Source of the DNA: GCA-2720865 sp047630275
GTDB taxonomy: Bacteria > Bdellovibrionota > Bacteriovoracia > Bacteriovoracales > Bacteriovoracaceae
Direction: 5' to 3'
Assembly: GCA_047630275.1 (NCBI GenBank)
Contig: JBLHVN010000001.1
Span: 868,001 to 932,000, forward strand
DNA: 64,000 nt
Position 1 is the first letter of the stretch, and every line of letters starts with the position of its first letter. Position numbers and translations under genes: made by a program. The notes beneath the pieces are model-generated. The model was not told where the DNA came from, searched no databases, and saw nothing but the letters and a program-made list of their open reading frames with translations. Of this stretch, positions 34,501 to 49,500 are shown in pieces.

Positions 34501-37500
34501 GGTAACTATCTTTTCAAATAACGGCAACCCTGCTTTAGCAAAAGTAGGAGACATTGTTACTCTTAGTTTTACAGTGGATGAGCCGCTGGTTTCAAATCCA
34601 TCTGTTAGTATTGATGGAAACACTGCAACTATTGGCGGCGTGGCACCAAATTATACGGCAAGCTATACTATGCAGGCCGGAGACACGGAAGCTATTCTAA
34701 CTTACGCCATCGACTTCACAGATTCAGTTGGTAACGTGGGAATTCAAATTACTTCAGTAACTGATGCTACAACGGTGACTTTTGATGAGACTCTACCTAC
34801 GGCACCAGCAGTTACTATTTTTTCTAACAACGCTGATACGGCCTTAGCAAAAACAGGGGATATTGTAACTCTTAGTTTTACTATCGATGAACCGCTACTT
34901 GGTAACCCAACTGTAACTATTGGTGGAAACGCCGCTACTTTAGGCGGTGCTTATCCAAATTATACTGCCAGCTATACATTTGTAGGCGGCGAAACAGAAG
35001 GTATTCTTGCCTACACATTAGATTTTACTGATGCCACAGGGAACAATGCCCTTCAGGTAACTTCAACTACGGATTCCACACAGGTTCGCTTTGATGAGAC
35101 GCCTCCAGTGGCAAATCCCGTAACGATTTATTCAAATAATTTTAATACGGCCAGGGCAAAAGTTGGAGACGACGTTATCATTAGCTTCACTGTTAGTGAG
35201 ACCTTACTGATCGATCCAACTGTTACAATAGATGGAAACGCGGCAACGATTAATAATGCTTCGGCCCCAAGTTATACGGCCACGTATACTATGCAGGCCT
35301 CAGATACTGAGGGCGTGCTTACTTATACCTTAGACTTTGTTGACTTAGCAGGAAATACCGCAACACAAGTAACAGCTACATCAGATGCTTCACAAGTTGT
35401 CTTTGATGAGACCGCGCCACTAGCTCCAGCAGTTTCTATCTTTTCTAATAACGCAAATACGTCGTTAGCAAAAGTTGGGGATATCGTTACTCTAAGCTTT
35501 ACTATTGATGAACCGCTACTTGGTAACCCAACAGTTGTGATTGATGGTAAGGCCACGACTCTTGCTGGATCGTATCCAAACTTTACGGCCAGCTATACCT
35601 TTGTCGGCGGTGAAACTGAGGCTGCTCTTGGCTTTACCTTAAATTTTACGGACGCGGTTGGTAATCCAGGATTACAAGTAACGGCCGTAACCGATGGCAC
35701 GTCAGTTACTTTTGATGAAACACTTCCTACTGCACCTGTCGTAACAATTTATTCTAATAATGCTAATAGCGTGAGAGCAAAGGTTGGGGATGATGTTATT
35801 CTTAGCTTTACTGTGGACGAGCCACTACTTGGATCACCTACAGTTACGATTGATGGCAACGCTACAGTTATTGGCGGGGTTCATCCTAACTACACAGCTA
35901 CTTACACAATGGCAGGCAGTGATACTGAAGGCATCTTAACTTATACTTTAGATTTTGATGACTCCGCTGGAAATTCAGCCACTCAAGTAACGGCTACAAC
36001 AGATTCTTCACAAGTTATTTTTGACGAGACGGCGCCAACTTCTAATCCGGTAACTATTTATTCTAATAACTCAAATACGGCTATTGCTAAGGTGGGCGAT
36101 ACAGTGACACTAAGCTTTACTGTGGATGAGCCATTACTTGGATCGCCTACTGTCACTATTGATGGAAACGCTACAACTATTGGGGGCACTCATCCATCTT
36201 ATACCGCTGACTATACTCTTGTTGGCGGCGAGACTGAGGGAAGCTTAGCTTTTACTTTAGATTTTACAGATGCTGTTGGTAATCCGGCCGTTCAAGTAAC
36301 GGCAACAAGCGATTCTTCAACAGTTATCTTTGATAACACTCCTCCAACAGCGCCAGGTGTGACGATCTTTTCTAATAATGCAAATACGGCACTAGCAAAA
36401 GTTGGCGATATTGTAACTCTAAGCTTTACTGTAGATGAGCCTTTATTAACTACACCTACTGTAACAATTGATGGAAATGCAGCTGTGGTTGCTGGAACTA
36501 ATCCAAACTATACGGCGACTTATACAATGCAGGCCCTAGACACAGAAGGTGTCCTCGCCTTTACTTTAGATTTTCAAGATAATTCAGGTAACCAAGCTGT
36601 TCAAGTAACAGGTGTTACTGATGCAACCTCTGTTACCTTTGATGAAACGGCGCCTTTATCTTTAGCTAGAAGTATTTTTTCTAATAACGCTAATACAGCA
36701 AGGGCAAAAGTAGGGGATATTGTCACCCTTAGCTTTACTGTCAATGAGCCGCTCCTTGGATCACCATCAGTAAGTATTGATGGAAACACAGCAACTATTG
36801 GCGGAGCTTACCCATCGTACACGGCCAGCTACACCATGGCCGCTAGCGATACTGAAGGCGTACTTACTTACGCTATCGACTTTAACGACGCCGCTGGAAA
36901 CCCTAATGCTACTTACACAACAGTAACGGACGCCTCGCAAGTTATCTTTGATGAGACAGCACCAATGGCAAATCCCGTTACCATTTATTCAGATAATGTA
37001 AATACCGCTCTAGCCAAGGTTGGAGATACGGTTACTTTAAGCTTTACTGTGGATGAGCCTCTACTAGGCAATCCGACAGTAACAATTGATAGTCAGGCAA
37101 CAACCCTTGGTGGCGCTTATCCAAGTTATACGGCAAGCTATACTTTTGTCGGCGGAGAAACAGATGGTGTTCTGGCCTTCACTTTAGACTTTACTGATAA
37201 TGTTGGTAACCCAGCGACTCAAGTGATTGCGGTAACAGATGGAACATCTGTTACTTTTGATGAAACTGTTCCAACTCTTGCGCCAGTTACGATAGCTTCC
37301 AGTAATGCAAATTCTGGTCGTGCTCTAGTTGGTGATGTTGTTACTATTACTTTTACGGCTTCAGAGAATTTAATAAGAGATCCAACGGTAACTATCGATG
37401 GAAACGCGGCAACGATAAATAATGTAGCGGCACCTGTTTATCAGGCCAGCTATACTATGCAGGCCTCAGACACAGAAGGAATTCTCGCCTTTACTATCGA

Positions 37501-40500
37501 CTTTGTTGATACGGCATCTAATCCTGGTGTCCAAGTCACTGCCACAACTAACTTTAGTCAGGTCATCTTTGATGAGACGGCGCCACAGGCTCCTGCCGTT
37601 TCAATCTTCTCTAATAATGGAAATCCGGCCCTAGCAAAAGTTGGCGACATCGTTACCTTAAGTTTCACAGTGGATGAGCCACTCCTTGGATCGCCAACTG
37701 TAACGATTGATGGAAACGGGGCTACCATTGGTGGAGCTTACCCAAGCTATACGGCAACTTATACAATGCAAACAGGGGACTCCCAAGGGGCCCTTGGCTT
37801 TACACTCGATTTTACAGATGCCGTAGGTAATCCTGCTATCCAAGTAACCGCAGTTAGCGATGCTAGCTCAGTTACCTTTGATGAGACAGCGCCAACTTCT
37901 ACTCCAAGAAGTATCTATTCTAATAATGCTAATTTGGCCCGTGCTAAAGTCGGAGACGACGTCATAATAAGCTTTACTGTGAGTGAAGCATTACTTGGCT
38001 CACCGACAGTTACGATTGATGGTAATGCAACTGTCATTGGTGGAACTCATCCTAACTACACAGCAACTTACACCATGCAGGCCTCAGATAGTGAAGGCAT
38101 CTTAACTTATACAATTGATTTTGATGATGCTGCCGGAAATTCTGCGGTACAACTTACTACGGTTACAGATGGGACGACGGTTACTTTTGATGAGACGGCA
38201 CCAACTTCTAATCCAGTAACTATTTATTCAAATAATTCCACTTCAACTACAATTGCTAAGGTTGGCGATACCGTTACTCTTAGCTTTACTGTAGATGAAC
38301 CTCTACTTGGATCGCCTACTGTCACTATTGATGGAAACGCTACAACTCTTGGGGGCACTCATCCATCTTATACAGCGGACTATACTCTTGTTGGCGGCGA
38401 GACTGAGGGAAGCTTAGCTTTTACTTTAGATTTTACTGATGCCGTTGGTAATCCTGCAACTCAAGTGATTGCAACATCGGACTCTTCCTCAGTTGTATTT
38501 GATAGCACTGCTCCTCTAGCACCGGCCGTAACTATCTTTTCTAATAACGCTGATACAACTTTGGCAAAAGTAGGGGACATTGTTACTCTTAGCTTTACCG
38601 TTAACGAGCCACTTCTTGGATCACCGACAGTTACTATAGATGGGAACGCGACGACAATTGGTGGATCATATCCAAGTTATACCGCGGCTTATACAATGGT
38701 CGGCGGAGAGGCAGAAGGAAATCTAGGATTTACTTTAGACTTTACAGATCTCTCTGGTAACCCGGCTATTCAAGTAACGGCAACAAGTGATGCTTCTCAA
38801 GTTCGTTTTGATGAAACGGATCCTACGGCAACACCGAGAACAATCTTTTCCAATAACGCTAATACCGCAAGAGCAAAAGTTGGCGATGATGTGACCATCA
38901 GTTTTACGGTTAGTGAAACTTTATTAGCAGATCCAACGGTTACCATTGATGGAAATACTGCTACTATTAATAGTGCTGGAGCTCCAAGCTACACGGCAAC
39001 TTATACAATGCAGGCCTCAGACACTGAAGGCGTTCTTGCCTATTCCATCGACTTTATTGATCTTGCTGGAAACACGAATACAACTTATACAACAGTAACG
39101 GACGCTTCGCAGGTTGTCTTTGATGAGACAGCACCAATGGCGAATCCAGTTACTATTTATTCAAATAATGGAAATACGGCTCTTGCAAAAGTAGGGGACA
39201 TCGTTACTTTAAGTTTTACTGTGAATGAGCCTTTACTTGGCAATCCGACAGTGACAATTGATAGTCAGGCAACAACCCTTGGTGGCGCTTATCCTAGTTA
39301 TACGGCAAGCTATACTTTTGTCGGGGGAGAAACAGATGGTGTTCTGGCCTTCACTTTAGACTTTACTGATAATGTTGGTAACCCGGCGACTCAAGTGGTT
39401 GCTGTAACTGACGCAACATCTGTCACTTTTGATGAAGTCGTTCCTACAGCAACGCCAGTTACGATTAGCTCTAATAATTCTAATAGTGCTAGAGCAAAAG
39501 TTGGGGATGTTGTTACTCTTAGTTTCACTGTTAATGAGGCACTTCTTGGAAGCCCAACTGTTACTATCGATGGCAACGCTACAACAATCGGCGGAGCTCA
39601 TCCAAGTTATACGGCAAGCTATACAATGGTAGGCGGCGAGACTCAAGGAGTCTTGGGCTTTACTCTTGATTTTGATGACGCCGCAGGAAACTCGGCCGTT
39701 CAAGTGACAGCAACAAGCGATGCTTCGCAGGTCATCTTTGATGAAACGGCGCCACAGGCTCCTGCAGTTTCAATCTTCTCTAGTAATGGAAATCCGGCCC
39801 TAGCAAAAGTTGGCGACATCGTTACCTTAAGTTTCACAGTTGATGAGCCACTCCTTGGATCGCCAACTGTAACGATTGATGGAAACGGGGCCACCATTGG
39901 TGGAGCTTACCCAAGCTATACGGCAACTTATACAATGCAAACAGGGGACTCCCAAGGGGCCCTTGGCTTTACACTCGATTTTACAGATGCCGTGGGTAAT
40001 CCTGGTATCCAAGTAACCGCAGTTAGCGATGCTAGCTCAGTTACCTTTGATGAGACAGCGCCAACTTCTACTCCGAGAAGTATCTATTCTAATAATGCTA
40101 ATTTGGCCCGTGCTAAAGTTGGAGACGACGTCATTATAAGCTTTACTGTGAGTGAGGCATTACTTGGCTCACCTACAGTTACTATTGATGGTAATGCAAC
40201 TGTCATTGCTGGAACTCATCCTAACTACACAGCAACTTACACTATGCAGGCCTCAGATACTGAAGGCATCTTAACTTATACAATTGATTTTGATGATGCT
40301 GCCGGAAATTCTGCGATACAACTTACTACGGTAACGGATGGGACAACGGTTACTTTTGATGAAACCCTACCAACTGCTCTAGGTGTTACGATCTTTTCTG
40401 ATAATCTTAATACGGCCAAGGCCCAGGTAGGAGATGTTGTAACCGTTAGCTTTACTGTGGATGAGCCTCTTCTTGGTAATCCAACTGTAACTATTGATGG

Positions 40501-43500
40501 AAATGCTACAACTCTTGGCGGGGCTTACCCATCTTTTACAGCTAGCTATACAATCGTTGGCGGTGAGACAGAGGGAAGCCTAGCTTTTACTTTAGATTTT
40601 ACAGATGCTGTTGGAAATCCTGCTACTCAAGTGACGGCCACATCAGATGCTTCGCAAGTAGTCTTTGATGAGACGGCGCCATTAGCGTCAGCCGTGTCTA
40701 TCTTTTCTAATAATGGAAATACGTCCCTTGCCAAAGTTGGAGACATTGTTACTTTAAGTTTTACTGTGAATGAGCCTCTACTAGGGTCGCCTACAGTTAC
40801 TATCGATGGAAATGCCACTACAATTGGTGGAACTTATCCAAGCTATACTGCGACTTATACAATGGTAGGTGGTGAGTCTGAAGCGGTCCTTGGATTTACA
40901 CTTGATTTTACTGATGCTTCCGGGAACCCTGCTATACAAGTCGTAGCGGTATCTGATGCAACATCTGTTACTTTTGATGAAACAGCTCCTCTTTCAGCGG
41001 CCAGAAGTATTTTCTCTAATAATGGAAACGCCGCTCTTGCAAAAGTGGGAGACATTGTAACCGTTAGCTTTACCGTTAATGAAACTTTACTTGGCTCTCC
41101 AACTGTAACGATTGATGGAAATTCCTCTACGATTAGCGGAACTCATCCTAACTACACGGCCACTTACACTATGCAGGCCTCAGATACGACCGGAATCATA
41201 GCTTACACAATTGATTTTGATGATGCTGCCGGAAATTCTGCCATTCAACTTACAACCGTAACAGATGCAACCACTGTTACCTTTGATGAAACAGCGCCGA
41301 CTTCTTCTCCAAGAAGTATTTACTCTAATAATTTAAATCCAGCTCTTGCTGCTGTAGGGGATGTTGTTACTCTTAGCTTCACTGTTGATGAGCCGCTGCT
41401 TGGTAATCCAACAGTAACCATCGATGGCAATGCCACAACCCTCGCTGGAGCTTACCCAAGTTATACTGCTAGTTATACAATGGCCGGTGGAGATACAACG
41501 GGTGTCTTAGCTTACACAATTGATTTTGACGATGCCGCTGGAAATTCAGCGATTCAACTTACAACAGTAACAGATGGAAGCACCGTAACTTTTGATGAGA
41601 CCCTCCCAACGCTTGCGCCAGTCACCATCGCATCTAATAATGCTATTAATTCTGACTGGGCAAAAGTTGGAGACACGGTCACCATTACTTTTACAGCAAG
41701 TGAAACTCTACTTAATGATCCAACCGTAACAATTGACGGAAATGCCGCTACTATAAATAATGTTGCTGCTCCGACTTACTTAGCTTCATATATTATGCAA
41801 ACTGGCGACACTGAAGCAGCCTTAACCTATACCATCGACTTTGAAGATACTTCTGGAAACAATGGAGTTCAAGTTACGGCCACGACTAACTTTAGTACCG
41901 TGACTTTTGATGAAACAGTTCCAACTTCAACTCCAAGAACTATCGCTTCAAATAATATAGATCCAGCTCAAGCCGTAGCAGGAGATATCGTTACTTTAAG
42001 TTTTACCGTTAATGAGGTTCTTGCTGCTAATCCGACAGTAACCATCGATGGAAATGCAGCCACAATTGGTGGAACAGGGCCTAACTATACTGGAGCCTAC
42101 ACTTTCTTAGGACCTGAAACTGAGGCTGTTGTCGCTTACACAATTGATTTTATGGATAGGGCCGGGAACACTTCAGTTCAGTACACAACTGTGACTAATG
42201 GGTCGACGGTTACATACTCCAATACGCCGCCAACTCTTAATCCAGTGGCGATTTATTCCAATAATGGAAACACGGCTCTGGCGAAAGTTGGAGATATCGT
42301 TACTCTCAGTTTTACCTCTGATCAGAGTCTATTAAGTGATCCGACGGTAACAATAGATGGAAATACGGCCACAGTTAATAATGCCAGCGCACCAAGCTAT
42401 ACGGCATCTTATACAATGCAGGCCGGAGACAATGATGGAGTGCTAGCCTTTACAATTGATTACGTAAGTCTTGGTGGTCTCTCTGGTACTCAAGTAACTT
42501 CAACTTCTGATTCAAGCACAGTGACTTTTGATGAGGTCGATCCATTAGCAACACCGGTAACTATCTATTCTAATAATGCTAATACGGCCCGGGCCAAGGT
42601 TGGCGACATTGTAACTCTAAGTTTTACAGTTAATGAACCTCTACTTGGATCGCCTACTGTCACTATTGATGGAAACGGGGCCACCATTGGCGGCGCTTAT
42701 CCGAGCTATACAGCAAGCTATACTTTTGTTGGCGGTGAAAATGATGGTGTGCTTGCTTTTACTCTCGATTTTGACGATGCCACTGGAAATTCAGCTACTC
42801 AAGTGGTTGCCGTGACTGATGCTTCATCCGTTACTTTTGATGAAGTTCTCCCGACTGCGCCGGCAGTTAGCATTTATTCTAATAACGCTAATCCTGTCAT
42901 CGCTAAAGTAGGGGACATTGTCACGGTAAGCTTTACAGTTGATGAACCATTACTTGGTAATCCAACAGTCACAATAGATTCTCAAGCTACAACTATTGGC
43001 GGCGCTTATCCAAACTATACAGCCTCTTATACTTTAGTAGGCGGTGAGAATGAAGGTGCTCTTGCCTTTACCTTAGATTTTACTGATGCCACCGGTAACA
43101 CTGCTGTTCAAGTAACATCTACTAGCGATGCATCATCTGTTACTTTTGATGAAACTGTTCCAACTTCTCCAGCTAGAAGTATCTTCTCAAACAATGCCAA
43201 TCCTGCCCTAGCAAAGGTAGGGGATATTGTGACTCTTAGCTTTACAGTTAATGAGCCACTACTAGGGTCTCCAACAGTGACTATAGACAGCAAGGCAACA
43301 ACAATTGGCGGAGCCTATCCAAGCTATACGGCGAGCTATACTTTTGTAGGCGGCGAAACTGAAGCGGTCCTTGGATTTACTTTAGATTTTACGGATGCTT
43401 CGGGTAACCCTGGAGTTCAAGTGACGAGCGTTACTGATGCAACATCGGTAACTTTTGATGAAACTGATCCACTGGCAACACCAGTTACTATTTATTCTAA

Positions 43501-46500
43501 CAATGCCAATCCTGCCCTAGCAAAGGTAGGGGATATTGTGACCCTAAGCTTTACAGTCAATGAGCCGCTTCTTGGTTCTCCTACTGTGACTATTGATGGA
43601 AACGCTACTACTCTTGGTGGAGCTTATCCAAGTTATACTGCGAGCTATACATTCGTAGGCGGCGAAAATGATGGAGTGCTTGCTTTCACTCTCGACTTTG
43701 ACGATGCTACTGGAAACTCAGCGACTCAAGTGACAGCAACAAGTGATGCAACATCTGTTACTTTTGATGAAGTATTACCAACTGCACCAGCGGTTAGCAT
43801 CTTCTCTAATAACGCTAACCCGGCCATTGCTAAAGTTGGTGACGTTGTGACTCTAAGTTTTACTGTCGATGAGCCACTCCTTGGTAACCCAACAGTGACG
43901 ATAGACACACAGGCCACAACTCTTGGTGGAGCTTATCCTAACTATACGGCAAGCTACACAATGGTTGGCGGCGAGAACGAAGGGGCACTGGCCTTTACCT
44001 TAAATTTTGATGACGCCGCTGGAAACTCTGGTGTTCAAGTTACAGCAACAAGTGACTCAAGTTCTGTTACTTTTGATGAGACCGCTCCATTAGCATCAGC
44101 GGTAACTATTTATTCTAATAATGCCAATACGGCCCTCGCCAAAGTTGGCGACATTGTAACTCTAAGTTTTACAGTTAATGAACCTCTACTTGGTTCGCCT
44201 ACTGTCACTATTGATGGAAAGGCAACTACTATTGGCGGGGCTTATCCGAGCTATACAGCTAGCTATACTTTTGTTGGCGGCGAAACTGAAGCTGTTATGA
44301 CTTTTGCTCTCGATTTTACTGATGCTGGTGGAAATGCAGGAGTTCAAGTTACAGCAGTAACAGATGCAACATCTGTAACTTTCGATGAAACTTTACCGAC
44401 ATCTTCTCCAAGAAGTATTTATTCAAATAATGCTAATTCCTCTCTTGCTAAGGTTGGAGACATTGTAACCGTAAGCTTTACAGTGAACGAACCACTGCTT
44501 GGTAACCCAACTGTAACGATAGATGGAAACGCCACGACTCTTGGTGGCTCTTACCCAAGTTATACGGCAACTTACACCATGGCCGGTGGAGAGACGGAAG
44601 CTGTACTTAGTTATACAATTGACTTTGACGATGCGACAGGAAACTCAGCCACGCAATACACGACAGTGACTGATGCAAGCACAGTAACTTTTGATGAAAC
44701 AAAACCATCGGCAGGACCAGTTATTATTGGTTCAAATAATGTCGATCCAGAAGTTGCGAATGTGGGGGATGATGTAACAATTAGCTTTACTGTAAGCGAG
44801 CCTCTACTTGCTGATCCATCGGTTACTATTGATGGAAATGTTGCGACAATCGGCGCAGCTTACCCGAACTATACTGCTACTTATACTATGCAATCAGGGG
44901 ATAATGAGGGTGTTCTTGCTTACACTGTTGACTTTATTGATGCAGCTGGAAACGTAGCTAATCAGATCACTACAACAACTGATCTATCAGCAGTTGTCTT
45001 TGATGAAACACCTCCAACTGCTAATCCGGTGGCTATTTATTCAAATAATTTTAATACGGCACTGGCTAAAGTTGGCGACATTGTAACACTAAGCTTTACA
45101 GTAAATGAGCCATTGACTGGCAACCCTACGGCGACAATAGATGGAAGGGCCACGACTCTTGGCGGGGCATACCCTAGCTATACCGCTTCTTATACTTTTG
45201 TTGGAGGAGAGACTCAAGGAGTCCTTGGATTTACCATTGATTTTGTAGACGCCAACGGAATTGCCGGGGTTCAGGTAGTCGGAACTAGTGACGCCTCAAC
45301 AGTTACTTTTGATGAAACTGTTCCAACTTCACCAGCTAGAAGTATCTACTCTAATAACGCTAACCCTGCTCTTGCTAAGGTTGGGGATACTGTCACTTTA
45401 AGTTTTACTGTGAACGAACCTCTGCTTGGAAGTCCAACGGTTACAATAGATGGTAATGCAGCGACTATTGGCGGAGCCTACCCAAGCTATTCTGCCAGCT
45501 ACACACTAGTAGGCGGGGAGACAGAGTCGGCCTTAGGATTCACTCTTGATTTTACTGATGCGTCTGGAAACCCTGGAGTTCAAGTGACGAGCGTTACTGA
45601 TGCAACATCTGTAACTTTCGATGAAACTGATCCGTTAACATCAGCTGTAACAATTTACTCTAATAACGCCAATACGGCCCTAGCTAAAGTGGGCGATATT
45701 GTAACTCTTAGCTTTTCAGTAGATGAACCGCTCCTTGGTAACCCGACGGTGACTATAGATGGTAATGCAACAACTCTTGGCGGATCATATCCTGCCTATA
45801 CGGCCAGTTATACTTTTGTTGGCGGTGAAAACGATGGAGTCCTGGCCTTTACTTTAGATTTTGATGATGCCGCTGGAAACTCAGCGACTCAAGTGACAGC
45901 AACAAGTGATGCAACCACTGTTACTTTTGATGAAGTACTACCAACTGCGCCAGCGGTTAGCATCTTTTCTAATAACGCTAACCCGGCCATTGCTAAAGTT
46001 GGTGACGTTGTGACTCTAAGCTTTACTGTCGATGAGCCACTCCTTGGTAATCCAACAGTGACCATTGATTCTAAGGCCACAACGATTGCTGGTTCTTACC
46101 CAAGCTATACAGCAAGCTATACAATGGTGGGCGGCGAGACAGAAAGCTCTCTTGCCTTTACTTTAGATTTTGATGACGCTGCCGGAAACTCTGCCGTTCA
46201 AGTAACGGCAACAAGTGATGCTAGTACTGTTACTTTTGATGAGACCGCTCCATTAGCATCAGCCGTCACAATTTATTCTAATAACGCTAATACGGCCCTA
46301 GCTAAAGTGGGTGACATTGTAACTCTTAGCTTTACAGTGAACGAGCCATTACTTGGATCGCCTACTGTTACTATTGATGGAAACGCTACAACTATTGGCG
46401 GCGCCTATCCTAGCTATACAGCTAGCTATACTCTTGTTGGCGGCGAGAGTGAAGCGGCTCTTGGATTTACTCTTGATTTTACTGATTCTTCTGGAAACGC

Positions 46501-49500
46501 TGCGGTTCAAGTGACAGCGGTAACAGATGCAACGTCCGTAACTTTTGATGAGACAGCTCCGCTAGCTCCAGCCGTCACAATCTATTCTGATAACGCTAAT
46601 ACGGCCCTGGCTAAAGTAGGGGACATTGTAACTCTAAGCTTTACAGTGAACGAAGCACTGCTTGGTAATCCAACTGTCACCATTGATTCTCAAGGGGCAA
46701 CTATCGGCGGCGCCTATCCTAGCTATACAGCAAGTTATACTCTTGTCGGCGGCGAGAGTGAAGCGGCCCTTGGATTTACTCTTAACTTTACAGATGCAGC
46801 AGGAAACCCAGCAGTTCAAGTAACGGCAGTAAGTGATGCAACCTCTGTAACCTTTGATGAGACTGCACCACTAGCGGCTCCGGTAACTATTTATTCTAAT
46901 AACGCTAATACGGCAAAAGCTAAAGTAGGCGACGTGGTCACCTTAAGTTTTACAGTGAACGAACCACTGCTTGGTAACCCAACTGTCACCATAGATGGCA
47001 ACGCCACGACTCTTGGTGGCGCTTACCCAAGTTATACTGCAGATTATACAATTCAAACAGGAGACACTGCTGGAATTCTTGCCTTTACTCTTGATTTTAC
47101 AGACGCAACTGGAAACGCAGCGGCTCAGGTCACGGCAACATCAGATGCTAGCTCTGTTGAGTTTGATGAGATTGCTCCACTGGCCACTGCAGTTACAATC
47201 TTTTCTAATAACGGCAATACGGCCAGAGCAAAAGTAGGGGACGTTGTTACTCTAAGCTTTACAGTTAATGAGCCTCTGCTTGGTAATCCAACGGCGACGA
47301 TTGATGGTAATGCGGCCACCATTGGTGGAGCTTACCCAAGTTATACGGCAACTTATACAATGCAAACAGGGGACAACCAAGGGGCCCTTGGCTTTACTCT
47401 AGATTTTACAGATGCTTTTGGAAATCCAGCAGTTCAAGTGACAGCGGTAACAGATGCATCGTCTGTAACTTTTGATGAGACAGCTCCATTAGCATCAGCC
47501 GTCACAATCTTTTCTAATAATGCCAATACGGCCCTAGCAAAAGTAGGGGACGTTGTTACTCTAAGCTTTACAGTTAATGAGCCATTACTAGGTAACCCAA
47601 CTGTTACCATTGATTCTCAAGCGGCAACTATTGGCGGCGCCTATCCTAGCTATACGGCAAGTTATACATTTGTTGGCGGAGAAAATGACGGGGCCCTAAG
47701 TTTTACTCTCGATTTTACAGATGCAGTAGGAAACCCAGCGGTTCAAGTAAGCGCTGTAACAGATGCTTCTTCAGTAACCTTTGATGAAGTTCTTCCTACA
47801 GCTCCAGCGGTGACTATCTATTCTAATAACGCTAATACTGCTCTTGCTAAAGTGGGCGACATCGTCACTCTAAGTTTTAGTGTAGATGAGCCATTACTTG
47901 GGTCACCTACAGTAACGATAGATTCTCAGGCCGCAACTATCGGCGGATCATATCCTGCCTACACGGCCAGCTATACTTTTGTTGGCGGTGAAAACGATGG
48001 AGTCCTGGCCTTTACTTTAGATTTTGACGATGCTACTGGAAACTCAGCGACTCAAGTGACAGCAACAAGTGATGCAACATCTGTTACTTTTGATGAAGTA
48101 TTACCAACTGCGCCAGCGGTTAGCATCTTTTCTAATAACGCTAACCCGGCCATTGCTAAAGTTGGTGACGTTGTGACTCTAAGCTTTACTGTCGATGAGC
48201 CACTCCTTGGTAATCCAACAGTGACCATTGATTCTAAGGCCACAACGATTGCTGGTTCTTACCCAAGCTATACAGCAAGCTATACAATGGTGGGCGGCGA
48301 GACAGAAAGCTCTCTTGCCTTTACTTTAGATTTTGATGACGCTGCCGGAAACTCTGCCGTTCAAGTAACGGCAACAAGTGATGCTAGTACTGTTACTTTT
48401 GATGAGACCGCTCCATTAGCATCAGCCGTCACAATTTATTCTAATAACGCTAATACGGCCCTAGCTAAAGTGGGTGACATTGTAACTCTTAGCTTTACAG
48501 TGAACGAGCCATTACTTGGATCGCCTACTGTTACTATTGATGGAAACGCTACAACTATTGGCGGCGCCTATCCTAGCTATACAGCTAGCTATACTCTTGT
48601 TGGCGGCGAGAGTGAAGCGGCTCTTGGATTTACTCTTGATTTTACTGATTCTTCTGGAAACGCTGCGGTTCAAGTGACAGCGGTAACAGATGCAACGTCC
48701 GTAACTTTTGATGAGACAGCTCCGCTAGCTCCAGCCGTCACAATCTATTCTGATAACGCTAATACGGCCCTGGCTAAAGTAGGGGACATTGTAACTCTAA
48801 GCTTTACAGTGAACGAAGCACTGCTTGGTAATCCAACTGTCACCATTGATTCTCAAGGGGCAACTATCGGCGGCGCCTATCCTAGCTATACAGCAAGTTA
48901 TACTCTTGTCGGCGGCGAGAGTGAAGCGGCCCTTGGATTTACTCTTAACTTTACAGATGCAGCAGGAAACCCAGCAGTTCAAGTAACGGCAGTAAGTGAT
49001 GCAACATCAGTAACCTTTGATGAGACAGCACCACTAGCGGCTCCGGTAACTATTTATTCTAATAACGCTAATACGGCACTCGCTAAAGTAGGCGACGTGG
49101 TCACCTTAAGTTTTACAGTGAACGAACCACTTCTTGGTAACCCAACTGTAACCATTGACTCTCAAGCGACCACCCTTGCCGGTAGCTATCCTAACTATAC
49201 GGCTAGTTATACTTTTACAGGGGGAGAGAATGACGGAGTCCTGGCTTTTACTTTAGATTTTACAGACGCTACTGGTAATGCGGCCTCGCAGGTGACAGCT
49301 ACATCAGACGCAACATCTGTTACTTTTGATGAAACAATACCGCTTGCTTCTGCTGTCACCATCTTTTCTAATAACGCTAATACGGCAAAAGCTAAAGTAG
49401 GTGATATTGTAACCTTAAGTTTTACTGTTAATGAACCACTTCTTGGTAATCCTACTGTAACGATTGATGGCAATAGCACTACTCTTAGTGGCACTTATCC

